From Mesohalobacter halotolerans (GTDB lineage Bacteria; Bacteroidota; Bacteroidia; Flavobacteriales; Flavobacteriaceae), in NCBI RefSeq assembly GCF_006120725.1, contig NZ_SWMU01000003.1:372001-436000 (forward strand): a stretch of DNA of 64,000 bases, in the 5' to 3' direction. Position 1 is the first letter of the stretch, and the number at the start of each line of letters is the position of its first letter. A program made the translations under genes and the position numbers. Positions 1 through 8,545 of the stretch are shown here, one piece after another. The notes below the pieces were generated by a model, which did no database searches, was not told where the DNA came from, and worked only from the letters and a program-made list of their open reading frames with translations.

Positions 1-25
1 TTTTAAGTTTTTACATTCAAAAGTT

Positions 26-2431
26 TTAGTTTCTTAGTGGTTTGCCATTTTTGATCATGTGCTGTAAGCGCTCTAAGGTTTTGCGTTCTCCACAAAGCGA
101 TAGAAATGCTTCACGCTCTAGATCTAAAAGGTACTGTTCAGAAACGTAATTTGCTTCTGAAAGGTCACCTCCTGACATCACATAAGCGAGCTTATTGGCA
201 ATTTTTTGATCGTGCTCGCTGATGTATCGCCCGGCTTTCATTTGATCGGTGCCAACTAGGAAAGCACCAAGGGCCTGACGACCCAACACCTTTATATCAT
301 TGGTTTTTACAGGTTGTGAATACCCATTGTCGGCCATTAATTTAGCGTGCTGTTTAGCAACAGCAAGTTGTCTGTCACGACTGACCACAACAATGTCTTT
401 ACCTTGTTCTAATATATTGAGATCATAAGCTTCATGCGCCGATTTTGCCACCTTTGCCATGCCTATGGTCAGGAAATTTTCCCGGAGGCGATTTAATTCG
501 ACATCGTCTTTTTGGTAGGTCATGGCAGCACGACGTGTCATTTCTTTAGATCCACCACCACCAGGAATAACACCTACTCCAAATTCAACTAGACCGATGT
601 AGGTTTCTGCATGGGCAACGACCTTGTCTGCGTGCATTGATAATTCACAGCCGCCACCTAATGCCATTTGATGTGGTGCCGCTACAGTAGGTATTGAGGA
701 ATAACGCATTCTCATCATGGTGTCCTGAAAGTATTTTATTGCACCGTTGAGCTCTTCATATTCCTGTTCTACTGCAAACATAAAGATCATACCGATGTTT
801 GCACCTACTGAAAAATTTTGGCCTGTGTTTGAAACAACGACACCATCAAATTCCTTTTCAGCAATATCCATAGCCGTGTTGATTCCGTTGAGAACATCTC
901 CGCCGATGGAATTCATCTTACTTCGAAATTCAATATTTAAAATTCCATCTCCAAGATCAGTCGCGACCAAATCTTTGTTGCTCCAAACTTCCTGACTTTC
1001 ACGAATATTATCTAAAATGATAAACGCATCTTGACCAGGAATCTTGGTGTGTTTATTTTGATCGATATCGTAGAAATAGGTTGCTCCATTTTTAACGGAA
1101 TAAAAACTTTTAGTTTGGCTATCGGCTAATTCTGAAATCCAGTCGGACAATTCAAAGCCTTCATCTTTCATGAGCTCTATACCTTTTTCTAGCCCAATCG
1201 CATCCCATATTTCAAAAGGCCCGTGTTGCCAGCCAAAACCAGCTTTCATGGCGTCATCAATTTTGTAAATGGAATCAGTGAGTTCTGGGATTCTATGTTG
1301 TACGTAAGCAAATAATGCAGCAAAGTTTTTTCTGTAAAACTCTCCTGCTTTATCATCGCCATCAACTAGCACGGGAAAGCGTTTTGCAACCTCATCAATA
1401 GATTTTGTTTTATCTAAAGTTGAGAATTTTGCACGTTGTTTTTCACGATATTCTAGTGTATTTAAATCTAGAGATTTGATTTCACTAGAACCATCTTTAT
1501 GTTTGATCTTTTTATAAAACCCTTGTCCTGTTTTACTGCCGTACCATTTATTGTCCATCATGGTTTCGATAAAATTCGGGAGTTTGAACAATTCATGCCG
1601 TTCATCATCGGGCACATTTTCGTAGAGGCCATTGGCTACGTGAACCAGTGTATCTAAACCAACTACATCAACTGTTCTAAAGGTCGCAGACTTTGGTCGA
1701 CCAATGACCGGACCGGTAAGTTTATCGACCTCTTCTATAGTCATATCCATGTCCTTGACCATGTGGAATAAACTCATAATGCTAAAAATCCCAACACGAT
1801 TACCAATAAATGCAGGTGTGTCTTTGGCTATAACAGTTGTTTTGCCTAAAAACTTTTCGCCGTAATCGTTCAAGAACTCTAAAACTTCTTCAGAAGTGTC
1901 CGGGCCAGGTATGATTTCTAAAAGCTTTAGATAACGTGGTGGGTTAAAGAAGTGCGTCCCGCAAAAATGCTTCTTAAAATCCTCACTCCTATCTTTGGTC
2001 ATAAACTTGATTGGAATACCTGATGTATTTGATGAGATTATAGTTCCAGGTGTTCGATGCTTCTCTAGATTTTCAAAAACCTGTTGCTTAATGTCCAAAC
2101 GTTCAACCACGACTTCTATAATCCAATCCACATCCTTGACTTTGGCGATATCATCTTCAAGGTTGCCAGTGGTTATTCGCGAAGCAAAATCTGGATGATA
2201 AATTGGAGAAGGGTTTGATTTTAAGGAGTTCTGCAGAGCATCGTTGACAATTCGGTTTCTAACCGACTTGTCTTCTAAGCTTTTATCTTGTTTTTTCTCA
2301 TTGTCATTCAGCTCGCGAGGAACAATGTCAAGCAAAAGCACCTCAACGCCAATATTGGCAAAATGGCATGCAATCCCGCTTCCCATAATTCCTGAGCCTA
2401 CAACAGCTACTTTATTTATACGTCGTTTCAT
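26..2431 (-). CDS. fadN: FadN-type 3-hydroxyacyl-CoA dehydrogenase / enoyl-CoA hydratase
   Basis: This 801-aa protein should carry out the hydration and NAD-dependent dehydrogenation steps of fatty-acid beta-oxidation. The order of domains is dehydrogenase first and hydratase second, as in Bacillus FadN and opposite to FadB/FadJ. The N-terminus has the Rossmann motif VAVVGSGIMGSGIA (residues 8-21). The 3-hydroxyacyl-CoA dehydrogenase helical domains follow to about residue 430. A crotonase-like domain spans roughly 490-700, with the oxyanion-hole segments SVGANIG and GGGCELSMHADK and the stretch GVGVIPGGGGSKE. There is no signal peptide, so it is cytoplasmic. It lies 12 bp downstream of a MarR-type regulator on the same strand, which suggests a regulated operon; the usual thiolase partner would lie to the left, outside the window. 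The family assignment is firm, the exact substrate range is not visible. Confidence 0.92.
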   Translation of the reverse strand: MKRRINKVAVVGSGIMGSGIACHFANIGVEVLLLDIVPRELNDNEKKQDKSLEDKSVRNRIVNDALQNSLKSNPSPIYHPDFASRITTGNLEDDIAKVKDVDWIIEVVVERLDIKQQVFENLEKHRTPGTIISSNTSGIPIKFMTKDRSEDFKKHFCGTHFFNPPRYLKLLEIIPGPDTSEEVLEFLNDYGEKFLGKTTVIAKDTPAFIGNRVGIFSIMSLFHMVKDMDMTIEEVDKLTGPVIGRPKSATFRTVDVVGLDTLVHVANGLYENVPDDERHELFKLPNFIETMMDNKWYGSKTGQGFYKKIKHKDGSSEIKSLDLNTLEYREKQRAKFSTLDKTKSIDEVAKRFPVLVDGDDKAGEFYRKNFAALFAYVQHRIPELTDSIYKIDDAMKAGFGWQHGPFEIWDAIGLEKGIELMKDEGFELSDWISELADSQTKSFYSVKNGATYFYDIDQNKHTKIPGQDAFIILDNIRESQEVWSNKDLVATDLGDGILNIEFRSKMNSIGGDVLNGINTAMDIAEKEFDGVVVSNTGQNFSVGANIGMIFMFAVEQEYEELNGAIKYFQDTMMRMRYSSIPTVAAPHQMALGGGCELSMHADKVVAHAETYIGLVEFGVGVIPGGGGSKEMTRRAAMTYQKDDVELNRLRENFLTIGMAKVAKSAHEAYDLNILEQGKDIVVVSRDRQLAVAKQHAKLMADNGYSQPVKTNDIKVLGRQALGAFLVGTDQMKAGRYISEHDQKIANKLAYVMSGGDLSEANYVSEQYLLDLEREAFLSLCGERKTLERLQHMIKNGKPLRN

Positions 2432-2443
2432 ATCGTTTATAAT

Positions 2444-2899
2444 TTATGTCGAAATCGTTTTAGTTTGGTTAAAAATTTTTCGATTTGATATCATGTCAAT
2501 AATCGTATTGGCTACTTCGATGAAAGTTTTAAGGTCATTTTCACTTATGTTTTCCCTTACTTTTTGGTCAAAAGTTAAAACCACTTCCTTTGAATATTCA
2601 CGCATTTTAACACCAAAGTCTGTAAGACAAATCAAAATACTTCGTCCGTCTTCCGGGTTTGGTTTTCTTTCAATCAAGTCCTTTTCTTCCATGGTTTTAA
2701 GGGTTCTTGACAATGAGGTTGCTTCCATACCCATTTTTGGGCCGAGAGAAGTTGATGGTGTTCCATGCTCCGGATCGATGTTGAGCAAAACAAAACCAGT
2801 CGCCATGGTCGAGCCTTTTTTACCTGCTTCTTCATTGTACATTTTTGCTACTGCAATCCATGCAGCCCTCAATACATAATCTATGGTCTTATCTCTCAT
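2444..2899 (-). CDS. MarR-family transcriptional regulator of the fad operon
   Basis: A 151-aa MarR-type winged-helix regulator. The DNA-binding core runs from about residue 40 to 105: helix region GMEATSLSRTLKTMEEKDLI followed by a wing containing the family signature PEDGRS. Helical segments at both ends would form the dimer interface. It directly precedes the FadN-type gene, so it probably controls fatty-acid degradation and itself, perhaps in response to acyl-CoA; this role is inferred from position. Two short perfect palindromes just upstream of its start (2937-2948 and 2949-2958) are candidate operators. The start ATG at 2899 is the natural one. Confidence 0.88.
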   Translation of the reverse strand: MRDKTIDYVLRAAWIAVAKMYNEEAGKKGSTMATGFVLLNIDPEHGTPSTSLGPKMGMEATSLSRTLKTMEEKDLIERKPNPEDGRSILICLTDFGVKMREYSKEVVLTFDQKVRENISENDLKTFIEVANTIIDMISNRKIFNQTKTIST

Positions 2900-2916
2900 C
2901 GTAAAAAAAGTATGTT

Positions 2917-2958
2917 CAAATGTAATAAAAATTTACTATGCACGCATAACAAATTTGT
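2917..2958 (-). promoter_or_regulatory. Candidate promoter and MarR operator for the marR-fadN operon
   Basis: On the minus strand a TACATTTG element (2917-2924) matches the Bacteroidota -7 consensus TAnnTTTG, 18 bp before the marR start. A TTTG (2950-2953) sits further upstream at a spacing of 25, slightly longer than usual for -33. Two palindromes overlap this zone: TATGCACGCATA (2937-2948) and ACAAATTTGT (2949-2958). MarR proteins typically repress by binding such dyads over their own promoter. The sequence match is direct; function is inferred. Confidence 0.4.
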
Positions 2959-2983
2959 GAATTTATTATTAAGATTCTGAACC

Positions 2984-3174
2984 GCAACGAATGCACTAAG
3001 GTTTAATTGGATGAATTGTTTTTCTAAAGCAACGAATGTATTAATTTTGATTTTAAATAACCTGTGTTTTGAATGTTACGAATGCACTAATGCTTATTTA
3101 AGTTTAGTTGTTTTTTGTAAACATTAAGAAGTTAAGAGAATTAAGGTTTTTTTAATGCTACGAATGCACTAATG
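2984..3174. repeat. Four-copy degenerate intergenic repeat, consensus TACGAATGCACTAATG
   Basis: Copies at 2984-3000 (GCAACGAATGCACTAAG), 3029-3045 (GCAACGAATGTATTAAT), 3075-3092 (GTTACGAATGCACTAATG) and 3157-3174 (GCTACGAATGCACTAATG). Spacing between copy starts is 45, 46 and 82 bp, so one unit may be missing between the third and fourth. The intervening sequence is diverged and T-rich. The core ACGAATGCACTAA is identical in three copies. Confidence 0.75.
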
Positions 3175-3264
3175 TTTTATTGAGTGAAGTTGGGATAATA
3201 ACGAGGGTTTTGTTGGCTTAGGGATAGAAGCGGCATCCTTTTTGACTAAAGTTTTTAGTAGAAC

Positions 3265-3302
3265 AGCCCTGCCAATGCTTTTTGAAAAGCACTGGCAGGG
3301 CT
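3265..3302. repeat. Long inverted repeat (hairpin) downstream of the PorV/PorQ-like gene
   Basis: A 10-bp perfect outer stem, AGCCCTGCCA (3265-3274) with TGGCAGGGCT (3293-3302), encloses a second stem GCTTTT/AAAAGC (3277-3282, 3285-3290) separated by a two-base mismatch. The whole 38 bp can fold into a single long hairpin. It is markedly GC-rich for this region. No strong T-run follows on either strand, so a classical intrinsic terminator is not certain; a mobile palindromic unit or an mRNA-stabilising 3' hairpin is also possible. Confidence 0.65.
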
Positions 3303-3373
3303 TGTGATACTTAACTGTAGGCGAAAAGATATAGCGGATAGCCCGTTAAAAGCCCCAAAAAATATTAGGAGAT

Positions 3374-4447
3374 TTAAGGTCTAAACATTTGCCAATCGAG
3401 TTTGATAGAAAACACGTTGGAATAGAGACCGACGCTTTGGTCGCCGATATCGGTAAAGGCGTAGTCAATTTGGATGCCTTTATACTTAAATCCCACCCCA
3501 AAATTAGGCTGAAACCCGATATCTTCTGAGCCGTCGAGTTGTCTGACATTTTGAAAATTTCCTACACCACCGCGAAGATAAACCATATCAGTATAATCTG
3601 CTTCAAAACCAAATGCTGGAGTTGCACTGACATTAGAGGTAGAAAAAATATCATTGGTTTGGGCAAACCTTAAGTCCATATTTAATGCAGCTTTGAGTCC
3701 AAAATCTCTATTGATTTCAAACTGTCGAGCCATACCCATCTGTAATTTTGGGAGTGTAATTTCGGTGTCTTCCGGCAGCTCCTGATTTTGACCTTCAACG
3801 GCATTTTGAATGGTGGCGAATATTTCTTCGTCGATTGTCCAGGTGTTGTACGTTGTGGTAATATCTCTGGCCATAAAGCCAAATTCCCATTGTTTTGACG
3901 AAAATTGAACACCCACATCAAAACCAAACCCCCATGCGGATGCAAAATCTCCAATATTTCGTCTGATGACTTTTGCATTAACACCATAGCTTAAACCTTG
4001 AATAGGAAGGTTTCTAGCATAAGACACTGTAAAGGCGTAATCTGCCGTGGAAAATAGGCTGATACGATCAAAATCGATATTACCTTGTTCGTCAATTAGC
4101 TGTGTGGTATTTAATATATCATCGACACCAAAACGTATAATGCTGAAACCGATAGCGCTTTTCTGGTCTAAAGGTTTTGCTCCAGCGATATAGTCGTAGT
4201 TGGCAATATTAGCAAAGTAGCTAGCGTGCATAGCAGAGAACTGCCAGTCGTCAAGATGAACCAAACCGGCAGGATTCCAATATACTGAATTGACATCTTT
4301 TGAACTTGCTGTAACAGCATTAGACATTCCGAAGGCAGCAGCGTCTACACCTATATTTAAAAATTCGTTAGAATATTTACGGGTTTGACTTTGAAGTGCC
4401 AATGACATTAATAAAATTAAACCGACTACGCCTCTCAAGTGATACAA
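3374..4447 (-). CDS. PorV/PorQ-family outer-membrane beta-barrel protein (PorV2-like)
   Basis: A 357-aa exported FadL-like beta-barrel of the PorV/PorQ group. After a signal peptide ending near ALQSQ comes the family signature: EFLNIGVDAAAFGMSNAV, then SVYWNPAGL near residues 53-61. Alternating amphipathic strands fill the rest, ending with an aromatic-rich strand. PorV shuttles type IX secretion substrates and PorQ and PorV2 are related proteins; which one this is cannot be decided by eye. The window contains at least two proteins with T9SS sorting tails, which fits. The start used is TTG at 4447, giving MYHLRGVVGLILL; no ATG lies between it and the in-frame stop at 4469-4471. The FVKK codons just upstream would make a more typical signal-peptide n-region, so the exact start is uncertain. 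Confidence 0.78.
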   Translation of the reverse strand: MYHLRGVVGLILLMSLALQSQTRKYSNEFLNIGVDAAAFGMSNAVTASSKDVNSVYWNPAGLVHLDDWQFSAMHASYFANIANYDYIAGAKPLDQKSAIGFSIIRFGVDDILNTTQLIDEQGNIDFDRISLFSTADYAFTVSYARNLPIQGLSYGVNAKVIRRNIGDFASAWGFGFDVGVQFSSKQWEFGFMARDITTTYNTWTIDEEIFATIQNAVEGQNQELPEDTEITLPKLQMGMARQFEINRDFGLKAALNMDLRFAQTNDIFSTSNVSATPAFGFEADYTDMVYLRGGVGNFQNVRQLDGSEDIGFQPNFGVGFKYKGIQIDYAFTDIGDQSVGLYSNVFSIKLDWQMFRP

Positions 4448-4551
4448 TTTTTTGACAAATATCTTTAATTATATGGTATATAAAACTTATTTTGGTCATT
4501 CATATTGCATTGAGTCGAAAATTATGTGCTAAAATTAACAAAATCAAAACC

Positions 4552-5289
4552 TTGAAAGCTTTTATCCCAAACCTCATAACGTTGCTCAATTTACTAATGG
4601 GCTGTATAGGTATCTATTTTGCCATGGAAAGCGAGTTAATTTTGGCTGCCTATTGTTCTGGATTGGGCATTTTCTTAGACTTTTTTGATGGATTAGCCGC
4701 AAGGCTTTTAAAGGTAAGTAGTGAACTCGGTAAACAGCTTGATTCCCTTGCTGATTTGGTTACAAGTGGTGTTGTTCCCGCTTTGGTTATTTTTCAATTA
4801 TTATCAAAAGATTTAGTGGGATTGGGTTCATTTCAATTTTCTATTGAAAGTAAGAGCCTTTGGTATGCTTTTATCGCTTTTGCTATTACTCTAGGTTCTG
4901 CTTACAGATTAGCAAAATTTAATATAGACGAAAATCAAACAGACAAGTTTATAGGCTTGCCAACACCTGCAAACGCTATTTTAATTTTGAGCTTACCATT
5001 TATTTTAAAATACGAAAATATTGATTGGCTAAACCGGTTGATTTTAAATGATATATTTCTCATTAGCCTAAGTTTGATGAGTGTTGTTTTGCTCAATATG
5101 AAAGTTGAATTGTTTTCATTGAAGTTGAAGTCCTTCATATATAAAGAAAATAAAGTTGTATTTTTATTCTTAGTGGTTTCTACTGTCATGCTTGTATGGC
5201 TTCAATTTATTGCTGTTCCTCTTATAATTTTATTTTATATTCTAGTTTCTATATTAAATAAAAAAAATACGGCTAAGACAATATCTTAG
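4552..5289 (+). CDS. pssA: CDP-diacylglycerol-serine O-phosphatidyltransferase
   Basis: An integral-membrane CDP-alcohol phosphatidyltransferase of about 245 aa that should make phosphatidylserine, the precursor of phosphatidylethanolamine. The catalytic signature DG(x)2AR(x)8G(x)3D(x)3D is intact: DFFDGLAARLL, then ELGKQLDSLAD. Several hydrophobic helices follow. There is no ATG near the expected N-terminus. Candidates in frame are TTG at 4552 (LKAFIPNLITLLNLL, used here), ATT at 4534 (which would give MNKIKTLKAFIPN) and TTG at 4492 (20 extra residues). Homologues usually begin a few residues before the FIPN segment, so 4534 or 4552 is favoured. The stop codon lies inside the terminator hairpin at 5264-5298. 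Confidence 0.88.
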   Translation: MKAFIPNLITLLNLLMGCIGIYFAMESELILAAYCSGLGIFLDFFDGLAARLLKVSSELGKQLDSLADLVTSGVVPALVIFQLLSKDLVGLGSFQFSIESKSLWYAFIAFAITLGSAYRLAKFNIDENQTDKFIGLPTPANAILILSLPFILKYENIDWLNRLILNDIFLISLSLMSVVLLNMKVELFSLKLKSFIYKENKVVFLFLVVSTVMLVWLQFIAVPLIILFYILVSILNKKNTAKTIS

Positions 5290-5298
5290 CCGTATTTT
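5264..5298. terminator. Bidirectional terminator overlapping the pssA stop codon
   Basis: A perfect 15-bp stem, AAAATACGGCTAAGA (5264-5278) with TCTTAGCCGTATTTT (5284-5298), and a 5-base loop. The A/T arms supply U-runs in both directions. It lies between the convergent genes pssA and the MscS channel. The pssA stop TAG (5287-5289) is within the right arm, so the last codons of pssA are part of the hairpin. Confidence 0.9.
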
Positions 5299-5317
5299 AA
5301 TGTATGCTAAATAAAAA

Positions 5318-6130
5318 CTAATTGTTTTGTTTGTGTAAGTGGACATCCATTTGAGGGAATGGAATATTTAGCCCTTCTTTCGCAAATTCGTTATATACAT
5401 TCTCGTTCATATCAAAATATACAGGCCATAAATCGGCTGCTTTTGACCAAGTTCTTACAACAATATTTACAGAGCTATCCCCTAATGAATGTACAGCGAT
5501 GAATGGCTCAGGGTCTTTGAGTATTCTATCATCGGCGTCAATAAGTTTCTGTATAACTTCTTTAGCTTTTGCAACATCATCGCCGTAGCCAATACCAAAA
5601 GTCCATTGGTTTCTTCTGTCGTCTTGTTGAGAAAGATTGGTCATGTCTGAGTTAGCTAAAGCACCGTTTGGAATATAAACCACTTTTTTGTCGAAGGTAT
5701 GAAGAATGGTGTAAAATATTTGGATCTCCTGAACCGTTCCCAGGTAGCCTTTTGCGTCAATGACATCTCCAACTCTAAAGGGACGGAGTAATAGGAGTAC
5801 AACACCTCCTGCAAAGTTTTGCAGCGTTCCTTGTAAAGAGAGACCAATTGCAAGACCAGCTGCACCAAGAATTGCTACAAACGAAGTTGCTTCAACCCCG
5901 ACCATCCCGATTACGCTTACAAACAGCAGGATCTTAAGTGCAACTGCAAAAATGGTAGATAAAAAAGGTACAAGACTTGCGTCAACGCCTCTTTTTTCCA
6001 TATTTTTTCTAACAGCTTTTACAATGATTTTAATAAGCCAGAGCCCTACGATAAGGGTTACAATTGCACCAAGAACTTTTGGCGCATAAGCGACTAATAA
6101 GTCGATAATTTGATCTAAATAGTTTTCCAT
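5318..6130 (-). CDS. Small-conductance mechanosensitive channel, MscS family
   Basis: A 270-aa MscS-type channel that should open under membrane tension and release solutes on hypo-osmotic shock. Three hydrophobic segments lie in the first 120 residues. The pore helix is recognisable by its glycine/alanine pattern, GLAIGLSLQGTLQNFAGGVV (about residues 91-110), followed by the beta-domain motif RPFRVGDVID and the cytoplasmic alpha/beta vestibule. The length is that of a minimal MscS. It starts at ATG 6130 behind a TAAATTTG -7-like element. It converges with pssA and shares a terminator with it. Confidence 0.9.
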   Translation of the reverse strand: MENYLDQIIDLLVAYAPKVLGAIVTLIVGLWLIKIIVKAVRKNMEKRGVDASLVPFLSTIFAVALKILLFVSVIGMVGVEATSFVAILGAAGLAIGLSLQGTLQNFAGGVVLLLLRPFRVGDVIDAKGYLGTVQEIQIFYTILHTFDKKVVYIPNGALANSDMTNLSQQDDRRNQWTFGIGYGDDVAKAKEVIQKLIDADDRILKDPEPFIAVHSLGDSSVNIVVRTWSKAADLWPVYFDMNENVYNEFAKEGLNIPFPQMDVHLHKQNN

Positions 6131-6146
6131 AATACAATATTTTTAA

Positions 6147-6154
6147 CAAATTTA
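6147..6154 (-). promoter_or_regulatory. Candidate -7 element for the MscS gene
   Basis: TAAATTTG on the minus strand, matching TAnnTTTG, 17 bp before the start codon. No clear -33 TTTG was found at the usual distance. Confidence 0.35.
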
Positions 6155-6231
6155 TAGATATTTTTTTTAAATTATAAATTTTAGTTTTTATTTTTTCAAA
6201 ATTAATTTAAGGAATTAAAAAATGTCTTTAA

Positions 6232-8517
6232 TCACTTAAAATAAAAAGACTTAGATGTATTCTGTATTGCACTGCTCCCTACAAACACCTTGAACTCACC
6301 TGGCTCAGCTTCCCATTTTTTACTGATGGTATAAAAAGCTATAGTGCTTTCACTTATTTCAAATTCAACAGTTTTGGTTTCGCCGGGTTTGAGGTGTATT
6401 TTTTTAAAGTCTTTCAATTCTATGACAGGTCTTGTAATACTCCCCACCAAATCTCTGATATAGAGTTGAACGATTTCATGACCAACCCTCTGACCAGTGT
6501 TTTTAACATCGATTTGGACGTTAATAAATTCTCCCTTGCTGAAGCTATCTTTATCCAACTGAATATCCCCATATTCGAAGGTTGTGTAGCTTAGGCCATG
6601 ACCGAAAGCGAATACCGGGTCATTTGGGACGTCATTATGTTGGCTGTGAATAATATCATAAGGATTGACATCTGGACGACCTGTATTTTTATGGCTATAA
6701 AAAAAAGGCTCTTGTCCTGTTCTTTGAGGAAAAGATACGGGCAATTTTCCAGAAGGATTATAATTTCCGAGTAGTACATCTGCTATGGCATAACCTGCTT
6801 GAGAACCGAGATGCCATGCTTCTACAATAGCTGGTATATTCTGGGCAGACCAACTGATGTCCATAGGACGACCATTCATTAGCACCATAATTGTATTAGG
6901 GTTGGCATCATAAACCGCTTTTATAAGCTGCTCTTGAAGTCCTGGAAAGGAGATATCCGTTCTACTTCTGCCTTCACCACTTTGGAATGCATTTTCACCG
7001 ACAGCAAGAATAACAAGCTCCTGACTTTTGGCTAATTGTACTGCGTTTTTGATTTTTGAATCATCTGTGGTGTTAATTTTGAGTGGTGTGGCAAAATTTT
7101 CTCCTGAAATGACATAATCAACCCCTTCATGGTATTTTAAATCTATAGTTGAAGGTAATTTTTCCTTTAAACCTTCATACAATGAGATGGCAGAATTATC
7201 CTTTGCTCTTGCTCTCCAGTTTCCTAAAGGTGAATTTTTATCGTCTGCTAAAGGGCCAATTAGAGCTATGGACTTTACATCTTTTGAAATTGGTAGAACT
7301 TTATCTTTATTTTTAAGCAAAACTATAGATTTTAAAGCTGCTTCATAGGCTAAATCTAAATGTGCTTTGGTGTAAATGCTGGTTTTTTCTCTTTCTTCAT
7401 TACAGTATTTATAAGGGTTATCAAACAGACCAAGCTTGTATTTTAAAGTAAGGATACGGCTTACAGCGTCATCAATGCGGCTTTCGTCAACTTCTCCATC
7501 TTTGACGAGTTGAACCAAATGTTTTGCATAGGCAGAACTTTCCATACCCATATCATTACCAGCATTTGCCGCGATTTTGGCCGCCTCTGCATCATCTTTA
7601 GCGATACCGTGAATACTTAACTCTTCAACTGAACCCCAATCGGAAACAATCATCCCGTTATAGTCCCACTTTTCCTTTAATACTTCAGTTTGTAATCTAT
7701 AACTCGCCGTAGCTGGAATACCATCCATATCACTAAATGAGTTCATAAATGAGGCAATACCTGCATCGGCTAAAGCTTTAAAAGGTGGCAAAACCACGTT
7801 GTGTAATTCGTGTTCACCAATGCTAACAGTATTATACTCTTTACCACTTTTAACATAGCCATAGCCCGCAAAATGTTTGGCACAAGCAGCTATTGTATTA
7901 ACATCAGATAAACTCTCACCTTGGTAACCTCGCATTTTAGCTAGACCGACCACAGTGTTAAGATAAGTGTCCTCACCAGCACTTTCCATGATTCGACCCC
8001 ATCTAGCGTCTCTTGAGATATCAACCATAGGAGCAAATGTCCAATTAATTCCTGCAGCTGCCGCTTCTTTGGCAGAAACTTGTGCCGTACGTTCCATGAG
8101 GTCAAGATCCCAGCTTGCTGCTTCGGCTAGTGGCAGTGGAAACATAGTTTTATAACCATGTATTACATCATAACCAAAAATCATAGGAATTTTGAGTCTT
8201 GAGTTTTCTATGGCTAATTTTTGAGCTTCTCTAACCTTCTCAACTGAAGTGACGTTGAGCATACTGCCAACTAAGCCTTTTTTAATTTGTTGTTTTTTGA
8301 GTTTGTTATTGTCTGATTCGGGCCCGGTTATGTCCCATCCTCCACTGTATTGTACCATTTGCCCTACTTTTTCTTCAAGGGTCATCAAGCTCAATAAAGA
8401 ATCTACTTGAGGTCGATAGCTTTGGCCTTTATCAGTTGACTTGTCAGTATCTTTCGATTTTGTACAGGATAGAGTTAAAAACAGTGATAATATAAATGTG
8501 ATTGGTAAGTATTTCAT
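6232..8517 (-). CDS. bglX: GH3 beta-glucosidase, BglX-like lipoprotein
   Basis: A 761-aa glycoside hydrolase family 3 enzyme expected to release glucose from the ends of beta-glucan oligosaccharides. It has a lipoprotein signal with lipobox LTLSC (Cys18). The N-terminal TIM barrel contains KHFAGYG (214-220) and the nucleophile segment MIVSDWG with Asp293. The second domain carries AVGENAFQSGEGRSR, the usual acid/base region. A C-terminal fibronectin-III-like domain (about 660-761) completes the BglX architecture. It is the last gene of the glucan locus but is separated from it by a terminator (8598-8627) and has its own -7 element, so it is probably a separate transcript. Periplasmic versus surface location is not decidable here. 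Confidence 0.93.
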   Translation of the reverse strand: MKYLPITFILSLFLTLSCTKSKDTDKSTDKGQSYRPQVDSLLSLMTLEEKVGQMVQYSGGWDITGPESDNNKLKKQQIKKGLVGSMLNVTSVEKVREAQKLAIENSRLKIPMIFGYDVIHGYKTMFPLPLAEAASWDLDLMERTAQVSAKEAAAAGINWTFAPMVDISRDARWGRIMESAGEDTYLNTVVGLAKMRGYQGESLSDVNTIAACAKHFAGYGYVKSGKEYNTVSIGEHELHNVVLPPFKALADAGIASFMNSFSDMDGIPATASYRLQTEVLKEKWDYNGMIVSDWGSVEELSIHGIAKDDAEAAKIAANAGNDMGMESSAYAKHLVQLVKDGEVDESRIDDAVSRILTLKYKLGLFDNPYKYCNEEREKTSIYTKAHLDLAYEAALKSIVLLKNKDKVLPISKDVKSIALIGPLADDKNSPLGNWRARAKDNSAISLYEGLKEKLPSTIDLKYHEGVDYVISGENFATPLKINTTDDSKIKNAVQLAKSQELVILAVGENAFQSGEGRSRTDISFPGLQEQLIKAVYDANPNTIMVLMNGRPMDISWSAQNIPAIVEAWHLGSQAGYAIADVLLGNYNPSGKLPVSFPQRTGQEPFFYSHKNTGRPDVNPYDIIHSQHNDVPNDPVFAFGHGLSYTTFEYGDIQLDKDSFSKGEFINVQIDVKNTGQRVGHEIVQLYIRDLVGSITRPVIELKDFKKIHLKPGETKTVEFEISESTIAFYTISKKWEAEPGEFKVFVGSSAIQNTSKSFYFK

Positions 8518-8545
8518 GATATGGATTTGTTAAAAGTGTAAATAC

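Larger units (their letters stand above)
2900..3373. other. 474-bp intergenic region with repeats and a hairpin
   Basis: This gap lies upstream of marR and downstream of the PorV/PorQ-like gene, both on the minus strand. It holds the promoter/operator zone described separately, four copies of a degenerate 16-bp repeat (2984-3174), a decaying AAGAAGTTAAGAGAATTAAG tract (3125-3144) and a strong hairpin (3265-3302). I see no convincing ORF or tRNA in it. Confidence 0.7.

Noticed and set aside
2244-2879. A 211-codon open frame on the plus strand antisense to fadN and marR
   Set aside because: It lies entirely against two well-supported genes and its product has no domain, signal or composition of a real protein; it is a shadow of the opposite strand's codon pattern.
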